This document shows, in pieces, positions 15,651-22,601 of a stretch of DNA of 38,765 bases. The first letter of the stretch is position 1; each line of letters opens with the position of its first letter. The translations under genes and the position numbers were made by a program. This stretch comes from Eubacteriales bacterium (lineage in GTDB: Bacteria > Bacillota > Clostridia > Lachnospirales > Lachnospiraceae). The notes beneath the pieces are model-generated. The model did not search any database. It saw only the letters and a program-made list of their open reading frames with translations, and had not been told where the DNA came from. The stretch is from the NCBI GenBank assembly GCA_030526295.1, contig JAUNDA010000012.1:1-38765 (forward strand), read 5' to 3'.

Positions 15651-15935
15651 ATGGATAATATCGATGTATATGAAGCAATCCGGGCGCTTTACGATCCCAT
15701 CCGTTTTGAAATCGTGAAAATGCTTCAAAAGAGGGATATGTATGGTGCGGAGCTCGCGGCCACACTCATTCTGCCGGAGCCCACGGTCTCATACCAAATG
15801 CGCATACTATGCGAATCAGAGCTTGTCAGTTCCAGAAAGGAGGGGAGGCGGAAAATCTACAGCCTTAATTCGGAAAGTGCCAGAATAATGGTAGAGACAC
15901 TTGCCGAGTATCTTAATGTTGATTCCATTTACTAA
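15651..15935 (+). CDS. ArsR-type winged-helix transcriptional regulator
   Basis: This 94-residue protein is almost entirely a winged helix-turn-helix: LYDPIRFEIVKMLQ, GAELAATLILPEPTVSYQMRIL (recognition helix) and SSRKEGRRKIYSL (wing). It matches ArsR-family repressors in size and order. The metal-binding ELCVC-type motif is absent, so it is probably not a classical metal sensor. AGAGGTG before ATG 15651 supports the start. It is divergent to the Gfo/Idh oxidoreductase, its most likely target, and 86 bp upstream of the response-regulator-like gene. Confidence 0.85.
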   Translation: MDNIDVYEAIRALYDPIRFEIVKMLQKRDMYGAELAATLILPEPTVSYQMRILCESELVSSRKEGRRKIYSLNSESARIMVETLAEYLNVDSIY

Positions 15936-15956
15936 CTTATATTTTCAATTTTAAAT

Positions 15957-15985
15957 TTGACACTACGGACAAAAATCATTATTAA
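15957..15985 (+). promoter_or_regulatory. Sigma-A promoter of the response-regulator-like gene
   Basis: A perfect TTGACA at 15957-15962 and TATTAA at 15980-15985 are separated by 17 bp. The predicted start near 15992 gives a ~30-nt leader containing AAGGAAAGGAG before ATG 16022. Confidence 0.75.
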
Positions 15986-16021
15986 ATAGATTCCAATGAT
16001 CACAAGGAAAGGAGTAAACCA

Positions 16022-16666
16022 ATGAAATACAAAATTTTAATCATCGGTTCAGGAATGGCAGCACAATCGGCAACCGGTTTTTTCTCTAAAAATCCAAATT
16101 TCTCCCATGGCATAGCAGAAACTGCGGATGATGCACTTAAAAAGCTAAGCTGCAGTAAGTACCATCTTGTTGTTATTTATCAGGACATTCTGGAATTCGG
16201 TGACGGCCTTCTTATTTCAAGAATCCACAAGAAATGTCCATCCATGCCGATTATCGCCTATAATGGTCCGGCATCAAGATTCTTTTACTCCGATGAATTC
16301 AGACTAGACTCACCCGAACTAGACCAGAAATATTTTGACCTCATCTTAAAAATTCTCAATATCCACGACGAATCATTTACAATAATCGGCTCCGTAAGAT
16401 ATTACCCCGAAGATGCATGTCTTGAAACTGACCATAGCAAAATATTCCTTTCACGTACCGAGAATGCCCTTCTAAATAAGCTTATCACAAATAAAAACAA
16501 AATTGTTACACCTAAAGAACTTAAAAGCTCCGTGTGGAAGGATGAGCCTGGAAACGGTGAACTTGCCGTATATATCAGTAAACTCAGAAAGAAATTAGAC
16601 CTGGCATCGGATAATACATTAAGTCTGACCAATGTCCGACACAGAGGATATATCCTTATGGAATGA
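16022..16666 (+). CDS. OmpR-like regulator with degenerate receiver domain
   Basis: The protein has 214 residues: a receiver-like domain (~1-120) and an OmpR-type winged helix at the C-terminus (~135-214: FLSRTENALLNKLI, VTPKELKSSVW, AVYISKLRKKLD, VRHRGYIL). The receiver is degenerate. The acidic pair after strand 1 (normally DD) is replaced by IIGSGMA. At the phosphorylation site HLVVIYQDILEFGDG places Gln or a shifted Asp where the acceptor Asp is expected. It probably binds DNA without classical phosphorylation, perhaps responding to a ligand or being constitutive. No histidine kinase is nearby. Its last 48 bp overlap the convergent GIY-YIG gene. Confidence 0.8.
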   Translation: MKYKILIIGSGMAAQSATGFFSKNPNFSHGIAETADDALKKLSCSKYHLVVIYQDILEFGDGLLISRIHKKCPSMPIIAYNGPASRFFYSDEFRLDSPELDQKYFDLILKILNIHDESFTIIGSVRYYPEDACLETDHSKIFLSRTENALLNKLITNKNKIVTPKELKSSVWKDEPGNGELAVYISKLRKKLDLASDNTLSLTNVRHRGYILME

Positions 16667-16900
16667 CCTGATTAATTCTTCCTTTTGTTTTCTGGTCATA
16701 CGCTTTATTGCGTATTCCCTACTCATTGCTCCTTCTTTGGTCTCTGATTCTTCAAGGTAGACCAAAATAACAGGCGTCCTTGTACGAGTGTACTTGGCGC
16801 CTGTTTTATTATTATGACTCTTTATTCTTTTTTCGATGTCGTTTGTCCATCCGGTATAGTATGTACCGTCGGAGCATCTTACAATATAAGTATAATTCAT
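16619..16900 (-). CDS. GIY-YIG domain protein (YhbQ/YazA type)
   Basis: This 93-residue single-domain protein has the GIY-YIG core: YTYIVRCSDGTYYTGWTND, then the arginine in EKRIKSHN and the glutamate in MSREYAIKRM. Size and motifs match the small UPF0213 (YhbQ/YazA) group, whose bacterial members are putative nucleases of uncertain role. In Bacillus the homologue yazA lies in the holB-ricT-rsmI cluster; here it is separate from that cluster. The ribosome binding site is weak. The 3' end overlaps the convergent regulator gene by 48 bp, so the two transcripts are complementary there. Confidence 0.8.
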   Translation of the reverse strand: MNYTYIVRCSDGTYYTGWTNDIEKRIKSHNNKTGAKYTRTRTPVILVYLEESETKEGAMSREYAIKRMTRKQKEELIRSFHKDISSVSDIGQT

Positions 16901-17020
16901 AGTCAGTCATCCCGGCCCGCGAACAAAAAACACTGTTTTCCTCGCAAATTTTGCCGAATAAAGCGCTTTAATATACATATTATAAGATGTCGGACAATCT
17001 TTTATCAATAACTAATATAT

Positions 17021-19063
17021 CTATTCTGCCTTTTCCTTTGGGTTATTACCCGGTCTCGATGGCGGACCACCCTGTCCACCATTGCCTCCCGGGAAGTTCC
17101 CATTAAAACCGCCCTGATTCGGAAAATTCCCGTCACCGGAGAAGCCGCCCTGACCTTGGAAATCTCCGCCTTCAGCAGATTCCTCATTCTTCTGAGAGGT
17201 CTGACCGGTCTCGTTTCCCTTCTCGTTGCGACCAGCTCCCGGTCCAAAACCGCCCTTCATGCCGCCACCCATGGAGCCCATGTCGGAGGTATTAAGGTCA
17301 CCACAGTCAACCGGAGTACTGTCACCGTTAAGCTGTCTCTTTACAGCCTCGCCACGAAGTGCGACAAACTGCTTTATTGTGCTCACACCCTTTTCAAAGG
17401 CTTCTGATGTACAGAATTTTGTCGGGTCCTTTTCAACATAAGGCCTGATAAGCTCCGCTGTGTCCTCAATGAGATTTTCAAGTTTTCCACCGTCAATCCA
17501 CTCAGTGACAAACTCCGAGAAAAGCTCGTGGTACATTTTTGTATACTTCTCATCTGAGAAAATCCATCCTACCATTGGACGGTCGTCCACACTTCCACCT
17601 GAAACCGGATTATCTATTGAATCGTTTACGGATGATGAGGCATTTCCACCCATAAAGGTTCCGAAGGCAAGGTTATAATCCCATGGAATCATGGCCAGGT
17701 GTCCGTCGCTCTCGTGGAGATAGTAATTATGGATCATGTTGCCTGTGTATGAGTCACCGTTTACCACAAAGTTATGGACAACAAAGTATCTGAGCACCTC
17801 ATCCATATCAAGTACATCCTCAAGGTTTTCGTACTCACTCAAACTCTTAAGTGATGCTATGAGTCTCTTTTTATCAGACTTTGAAACCTTTGTCTTTGCA
17901 CTGTCAAAGATATTCGGATAGCTGTCAGGGTCATCGTCGATATACTGAAGCTTTACATCTGCATTACCCATTCCAAAGCCGCCGAAGCCGCCAAAGCCCT
18001 TGCCGTTTCCACCGTTTGCAGGCTTTCGTTCAGTACGCTCGGTGCCCTGTTCCGTGTTTTCCCCATTTGCCGTGGCTCCTGATACAGCGTCAGTATTCTC
18101 ACTGGCCGTAGTTCCTGATATGGCATCAGTTTCGCTGATACCAGGTTGCGGGAAGTCTCCACCAGGGAAGTTACCTCCAGGGAATCCTCCAAAGTCAGCC
18201 CCTGCAAAATCACCCGGGTTGAAGTTCTCCATATCGAATTCGCCCGAATTGAAGTTCCCAGGGTTAAACTCACCGGGATTAAAGCTACCGAAATCGAAGC
18301 TCCCTGGGTCAAAGCCACCTGGCTGTTGTTCACTACCGGAATTACCGTCCTGTTCTGGCTGTTTACTGCTGCTGCCCTCTGCATTGCCGCCGAAGTCGAA
18401 CTTATCCATGTCAAAGTCCCTGCCGTTACCTCGGCCTCCGCCAAAGTTCATACTGTCCGGCTTATAGAGGTCGCCGGCAGAAGTACCATAGTTACGGCTT
18501 AGGAAGCTGTCCTCAACACCCTCAACAGCGAGGTAAAGACCCCAGTCCTCTCCGTTAACCGTGATGTACGCATAGCTGCAAAGCGGGGCATCGGCTCCAA
18601 ACTCCTCCATCAAAGTATAGGCGAGGTAATCCTTCATCATGGTATTGTCCTGAATGAGGTTATTGAGACAAAGCTTATCAAGACCGTGATATGATTTTCC
18701 CTCATCAAACTGGTCGAACTCAAGCTTAAAGCTGTAACGGCTGCTGCCCATGGTCTTTACGCTGCTAAGCGATGTGTTACCCTTGGCACGGATGCCGATA
18801 TTGCCATACTTTTCACCGTCAATAAGCACGGTGCATGCCGAGTACTCCTCATTTTCGCAGGTTGCGATGAACGAATCCCAGTCATCCATTATGATTTCGA
18901 TGCTGTGTACCTTCTCGGTATCAAAGAGCCTGTCCTCATAGCCGAGTACATGCGAGGCCTCTTTTATTCCAAGACTTTTTCCGAACATGAACAGGATGGT
19001 CACAACGAGTGCCAATACAGCGACGGCAATACAGATTTTATCTATATGCTTGCTTGTAGACAT
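17021..19063 (-). CDS. cotH: CotH-family protein with large Gly/Phe-rich insert
   Basis: The protein has 680 residues. An N-terminal anchor or signal helix (~10-28) is followed by a CotH kinase-like fold: IRAKGNTSLSS (~92), YSFKLEFDQF, LDKLCLNN and, after an insert, IPWDYNLAFG at 459-468, the metal/ATP-binding signature. CotH proteins are atypical protein kinases, first known from spore coats. Residues ~205-370 form an insert of Gly/Asn/Pro/Phe repeats splitting the domain, and the last ~80 residues are also Gly/Asn/Phe-rich. GGGAGAGG supports the start, 13 bp after the DUF4956 stop. Operon partners are a DUF4956 membrane protein and a VTC-type polyphosphate polymerase. Substrate and location (likely extracytoplasmic) are inferred. 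Confidence 0.85.
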   Translation of the reverse strand: MSTSKHIDKICIAVAVLALVVTILFMFGKSLGIKEASHVLGYEDRLFDTEKVHSIEIIMDDWDSFIATCENEEYSACTVLIDGEKYGNIGIRAKGNTSLSSVKTMGSSRYSFKLEFDQFDEGKSYHGLDKLCLNNLIQDNTMMKDYLAYTLMEEFGADAPLCSYAYITVNGEDWGLYLAVEGVEDSFLSRNYGTSAGDLYKPDSMNFGGGRGNGRDFDMDKFDFGGNAEGSSSKQPEQDGNSGSEQQPGGFDPGSFDFGSFNPGEFNPGNFNSGEFDMENFNPGDFAGADFGGFPGGNFPGGDFPQPGISETDAISGTTASENTDAVSGATANGENTEQGTERTERKPANGGNGKGFGGFGGFGMGNADVKLQYIDDDPDSYPNIFDSAKTKVSKSDKKRLIASLKSLSEYENLEDVLDMDEVLRYFVVHNFVVNGDSYTGNMIHNYYLHESDGHLAMIPWDYNLAFGTFMGGNASSSVNDSIDNPVSGGSVDDRPMVGWIFSDEKYTKMYHELFSEFVTEWIDGGKLENLIEDTAELIRPYVEKDPTKFCTSEAFEKGVSTIKQFVALRGEAVKRQLNGDSTPVDCGDLNTSDMGSMGGGMKGGFGPGAGRNEKGNETGQTSQKNEESAEGGDFQGQGGFSGDGNFPNQGGFNGNFPGGNGGQGGPPSRPGNNPKEKAE
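18194..18313 (-). repeat. Pentapeptide repeat F-x-x-G-x within the CotH-family gene
   Basis: Residues 251-290 are about eight five-residue units, e.g. FDPGS, FNPGE, FNPGN, FNSGE, FDMEN, FNPGD. This is a 15-bp DNA periodicity prone to slippage. A second duplication (DAISGTTA / DAVSGATA) lies just downstream in the protein. Confidence 0.75.
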
Positions 19064-19076
19064 ACTGCCTCTCCCG

Positions 19077-19748
19077 TTATCCCATGTAATCGCCGTTATA
19101 GCTTACAAGAACGGCACTGTTAACTCCCTCAATTGAGGAAAGCTCATTTACAAAATCCGTATTGTCATCCTTAAGGCGGATTTCGGCATTTACCTCAACA
19201 AGTCCCTTCTGTGCCGACTTTGACTTAATAATGCAGCGTCCTGTCTTTTCCTTAAGGAAATCAAGTGCCTTTTTTTCCGCATCATGGTCTGTACATGAAA
19301 GAACTACGATGTAGGGAGTGATATATGATTTCTTGTTTACGAAAACAACCAGGATGAGTCCAATGATAATGCTTCCGATAACAGCAAGCGGAATCATGCC
19401 AGCTGCAAGGATGATACCTGCCGCAATTGCCCAGAAGAGGAATGCGAGGTCAAGCGGCTCCTTGATGGCTGTACGGAAACGCACGATTGAGAGTGCACCG
19501 ACCATACCAAGTGAAAGAACCACGTTTGATGTTACCGCAAGAATTACCTGTGAGGTGATCATTGTAAGTGCGATGAGTGTAACACCAAAGGATGATGAAT
19601 ACATGACACCGCGGTATGTCTTTTTGTAAACAAAGAAAATGAAAAGTCCGATGCAGAACGCGAGTGCAATTGTGAGCACCATGTCAAGCGGGCTTACCGC
19701 TGTTACGTTCTCAAGAAAGCTCGATTTGAAAATGTCATTGAAAGTCAT
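19077..19748 (-). CDS. DUF4956 domain membrane protein
   Basis: The protein has 223 residues. It has four to five hydrophobic helices in the first ~140 residues and a C-terminal ~80-residue domain that looks cytosolic and ferredoxin/ACT-like (GRCIIKSKSAQKGLVEVNAEIRL). The stretch GALSIVRFRTAIKEPLDLAF between helices is the family signature. Its biochemical function is unknown. It regularly accompanies VTC-type polymerases and CotH proteins, as here: 28 bp after the polymerase gene and 13 bp before cotH. AAAGGAG supports the start. A role as membrane partner or channel for the polymer made by the upstream enzyme is an inference from this pairing. Confidence 0.85.
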   Translation of the reverse strand: MTFNDIFKSSFLENVTAVSPLDMVLTIALAFCIGLFIFFVYKKTYRGVMYSSSFGVTLIALTMITSQVILAVTSNVVLSLGMVGALSIVRFRTAIKEPLDLAFLFWAIAAGIILAAGMIPLAVIGSIIIGLILVVFVNKKSYITPYIVVLSCTDHDAEKKALDFLKEKTGRCIIKSKSAQKGLVEVNAEIRLKDDNTDFVNELSSIEGVNSAVLVSYNGDYMG

Positions 19749-19776
19749 AATAAGTTATCTCCTTTATATTTCATAA

Positions 19777-20448
19777 TTATCCGTAAACTCGGCACTGCTC
19801 ATACTTTGAGAATGCCGTCACATGCCTGTTTGGAACAGTTACTGCGTCCCTTATGATATCAGGAAGGTATTCGTCCCACTTTACCTCCAGTATGATGTGG
19901 GAATCCCCTGCCGGGAGCGTGAGTGTTTCAGGGTTAAGGAAATCAGTTCTGAACTCACCCGTTCGGATGTCATAGTCAATCGTGACCCTGACATTACCGG
20001 GACCGTATGTAAACGGGATTCTCGTATAATCGACTATAGTTTTTGGCCTAAGCATCTCAGACTTCATTTTTGAATAAAGCTCAACACATAGCGGCCTGCC
20101 GCTTGTTATCATCCAGCCAAGGTCACCGTCAACAATTTTTTGTGCCTCTTCCCTTGTAATGGAGCAGCTTTCCTTTGCACAAAGGCCGTTAATCTTGCTC
20201 TTTTTTTCAAGCTTTATAAATGAAGTATCACCGTTATAAAAACGTATTCGGAACTTTTCCCTTATGTTGACGCCGTCACTCTTCTCACGAAGTGCATTGT
20301 CTGTCGGCGTGTCAAAATAGAGGCTCCGGATTTCATATTTACCACCCAGTGCATGGGAATCGCTCTGCATCACTGCCTTAAGCCGCATTTTAAGCGTGAG
20401 CGAGTCGGCATAGCTAATCTCATGCTTCCACTCATGTCGGTATTTCAT
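19777..20448 (-). CDS. VTC-type polyphosphate polymerase domain protein
   Basis: This 223-residue protein is a complete triphosphate-tunnel-type catalytic domain. Conserved basic and acidic stations are visible in order: YRHEWKHEI (2-10), YEIRSLYFDT (38-47), REKFRIRFYNGD (63-74), FIKLEKKSK (77-85), VDYTRIPF (139-146), RVTIDYDIR (154-162), ILEVKWDEYLP (186-196) and SKYEQCR (214-220). In yeast Vtc4 this fold makes polyphosphate from ATP. AAAGGAG seven bases before ATG 20448 fixes the start. The frame continues open for 84 codons upstream, but without domain features. It is first gene of the operon with DUF4956 and CotH. Confidence 0.85.
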   Translation of the reverse strand: MKYRHEWKHEISYADSLTLKMRLKAVMQSDSHALGGKYEIRSLYFDTPTDNALREKSDGVNIREKFRIRFYNGDTSFIKLEKKSKINGLCAKESCSITREEAQKIVDGDLGWMITSGRPLCVELYSKMKSEMLRPKTIVDYTRIPFTYGPGNVRVTIDYDIRTGEFRTDFLNPETLTLPAGDSHIILEVKWDEYLPDIIRDAVTVPNRHVTAFSKYEQCRVYG

Positions 20449-20698
20449 CCAGGTACTCCTTTCATAATCAATCTTTTCCATTTGCTTTAAAGCATTAAAT
20501 TTTACTTTGTTTTTACACCCCAAATTTGTTTTGATTGTGTAACAAATGTGTTCATTTTGTGAAAACCATTCGGGATAATCGTACAGGCTTTCTACGACTC
20601 GATTTTCCGCGCTGACATTTCGCACTGCTTGCCCCATATCCTTGACGGTGTCATAAATTTTCCCTAAAAGCACAAATTCATCGGTGCCACTGTGCACC
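20449..20698. other. Leader region upstream of the polyphosphate polymerase operon
   Basis: The minus-strand frame of the polymerase gene stays open across this stretch (to 20700) and reads fairly protein-like, but only the internal ATG 20448 has a good ribosome binding site. No clear promoter pair was found. The terminator of the downstream-facing ceramidase-like gene abuts it on the right. Confidence 0.3.
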
Positions 20699-20737
20699 AA
20701 AAAAGCCCGGGGAAACCAATACTGATTTCCTCGGACT
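20699..20737 (-). terminator. Rho-independent terminator of the ceramidase-like gene
   Basis: On the minus strand an imperfect 13-bp stem (arms at 20737-20725 and 20716-20704, one mismatch, two G-U pairs) is followed by six T. It lies ~100 bp past the stop at 20835. Confidence 0.8.
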
Positions 20738-20754
20738 TATATAATCTTTTTATG

Positions 20755-20817
20755 CTGAGCATGGCCTAAATGTTTTTGCCGCCAGGCATCATGCTCAAAT
20801 ACTTTTTGCATGCTCAG
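20755..20817. repeat. Competing inverted repeats containing TGAGCAT
   Basis: CTGAGCATG at 20755-20763 can pair with CATGCTCAG at 20809-20817. Alternatively GAGCATGGCCT can pair with the arm AGGC-AT-CATGCTC at 20784-20796. The two hairpins are mutually exclusive. They lie just beyond the ceramidase-like stop codon and share the TGAGCAT word with two other intergenic regions. Confidence 0.45.
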
Positions 20818-20834
20818 ACGCAGAACCAGAAGGA

Positions 20835-22226
20835 TTAAGCGTTAAGCTCTGCCATTATCTTCTTTCCTTCCTCGATAATGAGTTCTGCAGTACCTGCCTT
20901 AAACTCAGAGGATCTTGACTCATAGCCACCCTCAAGATATGCATCCATCATCGGGAAGTAACCGATTTCACCATCTGCAAGACATACAGGGCAAACCATA
21001 TCCCAGCCCTCTGTGTCCTTAAGTGCAGCACCGATTCCATTGAACGGCTCGCCAGGAATACCAATAAATGCAACATTTCCAATCTTGATTCCTGCAAGAT
21101 ACATCTTGAAGAAGTCAGGACCGTTTTCATACTTGCACATGCGGAGTGCCTCAGCAACAACAGTTGTGAGCATCATTCCCTTAGCAGGGATAAGATCGTC
21201 ACGACCTGCCTCATGAAGCTCCTTAATCTTATGAGCCTCCTCGATTGACGGCTCTATATACTTTCTTCCAGGAAGGCTGTTAGCCTCAGGATTTGGCTTA
21301 TTTACAGGAATCTCGATGGTCTTCTGGATGAAGGCAATCTTTTCCGGCTCTACGTACTCAACCTTGTCATAAACACTGAGAACTGCTGCCGCAACAACAT
21401 TACCCATGTGTCTTGCATGGCCGTATCCACGTGATACGTCATCGAAATCATTGAACATGTCATTGAAGTCACCGCCCTTAGGATGAACATTAACATGGTT
21501 GATGTCTCCCTCTGCGCCATTAAAGAAGAGGCACTTTACATTATCCTCTGCCTTTTCAAAACGACGACGGAAGAAGCCCGGCCAGTCAGCTGAGAACTTG
21601 TTGCCGCCTACAACGTCAGGATGGCATCCGAAGTTTGCAAGCACGATTGTTTCAGCACCCTCTCTGTCAAAACGAAGCACATTGACAGCATCATCAATCT
21701 GTCCAACAGGACTTACGATGTCCGGATTGTTAACTCCCGGGTTAGTCTGGACTGAACCGTCCTTCATGATATAACGTCTTACAAAGGCGATACCCTCAGC
21801 CTTGCTTACTGCAAAGCCCATACGTGCGGGCTTAAGGTCATCAAGTGCGATGCGTGCCGCATCAACGAGCTTTTTGTGAAGATACTCTGTATACTCGGCA
21901 ATAAGCTGCGGGTCTGCACCCTCTGCAACCTCACCTACATAACAGGTTGTATGTGAATGAGTAGCCGCAATGAAGCTTCCTGCATAAGGAACACCGAGCT
22001 TCTTCTCAATGTCATATCTTACAGGGTCGATGAAGTCCTCCTTCATTCCACAGTTATCAACTGCGATGAGAACTGTCTTAACACCGTCTATCTCAACTGC
22101 AAGTGCATTGGCCTCGAGCTCATCGAGAACTCCCTCACTTGTCCTTGGCTTAAAATATCCTGAAATACCGATGCCTATCATCGGGGTAATGTTTACCCTT
22201 GCAAAGCCTGCCTTTAAAACTGCCAT
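20835..22226 (-). CDS. Neutral ceramidase-like hydrolase (N-terminal domain only, cytoplasmic)
   Basis: The protein has 463 residues. It opens with KAGFARVNITPMIGIGISGYF, the start of the neutral/alkaline non-lysosomal ceramidase N-terminal domain. Candidate zinc ligands follow in order: ATHSHTT (~90), NFGCHPDVVGG (~199) and the loop FNGAEGDINH. True neutral ceramidases are secreted, longer, and cleave N-acyl-sphingosine. This protein has no signal peptide and lacks the C-terminal Ig-like domain, so another amide- or ester-bearing substrate is likely. GAGGT supports the start. It is divergent from a ROK regulator and two NagA-like amidohydrolases, suggesting a role in breaking down an N-acylated sugar or similar compound. 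Substrate not established. Confidence 0.8.
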   Translation of the reverse strand: MAVLKAGFARVNITPMIGIGISGYFKPRTSEGVLDELEANALAVEIDGVKTVLIAVDNCGMKEDFIDPVRYDIEKKLGVPYAGSFIAATHSHTTCYVGEVAEGADPQLIAEYTEYLHKKLVDAARIALDDLKPARMGFAVSKAEGIAFVRRYIMKDGSVQTNPGVNNPDIVSPVGQIDDAVNVLRFDREGAETIVLANFGCHPDVVGGNKFSADWPGFFRRRFEKAEDNVKCLFFNGAEGDINHVNVHPKGGDFNDMFNDFDDVSRGYGHARHMGNVVAAAVLSVYDKVEYVEPEKIAFIQKTIEIPVNKPNPEANSLPGRKYIEPSIEEAHKIKELHEAGRDDLIPAKGMMLTTVVAEALRMCKYENGPDFFKMYLAGIKIGNVAFIGIPGEPFNGIGAALKDTEGWDMVCPVCLADGEIGYFPMMDAYLEGGYESRSSEFKAGTAELIIEEGKKIMAELNA

Positions 22227-22601
22227 TTTGTTACCTCACTTTTTCCTTGTTATATATCCTTGTGTTTAAAATTTTAATAAGCTCTTATAATGACAAAAAT
22301 ACCGAAATCGAAAATTTGGTACTAAAACAACCCCTTCGCCATGTTTTGTCATAATTTGGAAATTTAACCATATCTAATTTATCACCCGCTATTTCAAAAG
22401 TCAAAGGGAATACATCGGTCATTTTTTACAAAAAGAAAATAAAGGCTTTGGCTATTTATACAAAACACTAATATATTACTTTCGTTTTCGTAAAAAATGC
22501 TTATAATATATGATGTAAAAACATGAAATACCAAAAACGGCATAAAGGGCTCCTTATGTAGCCTGGGGAACTGCCTTTAAATATTTGAAGGGAGATTGTC
22601 T
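22227..22601. promoter_or_regulatory. Divergent control region of ceramidase-like gene and ROK/amidohydrolase operon
   Basis: The 375-bp AT-rich region has no gene. It holds an inverted pair ATGACAAAA (22290-22298) and TTTTGTCAT (22344-22352) with centres 54 bp apart, about five helical turns. Between them an imperfect palindrome TACC...GGTA spans 22300-22321. A rightward -10 box TATAAT is at 22502-22507, with no good -35. A bulged hairpin CATAAAGG/CCTTATG at about 22542-22560 lies in the leader of the ROK gene. The paired sites are candidate operators, perhaps for the ROK protein itself. Confidence 0.45.

Noticed and set aside
20449..20700. N-terminal extension of the VTC-type polymerase
   Set aside because: The frame is open for 84 codons but the strong AAAGGAG site and the conserved domain both begin at 20448. 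Kept as a note only.
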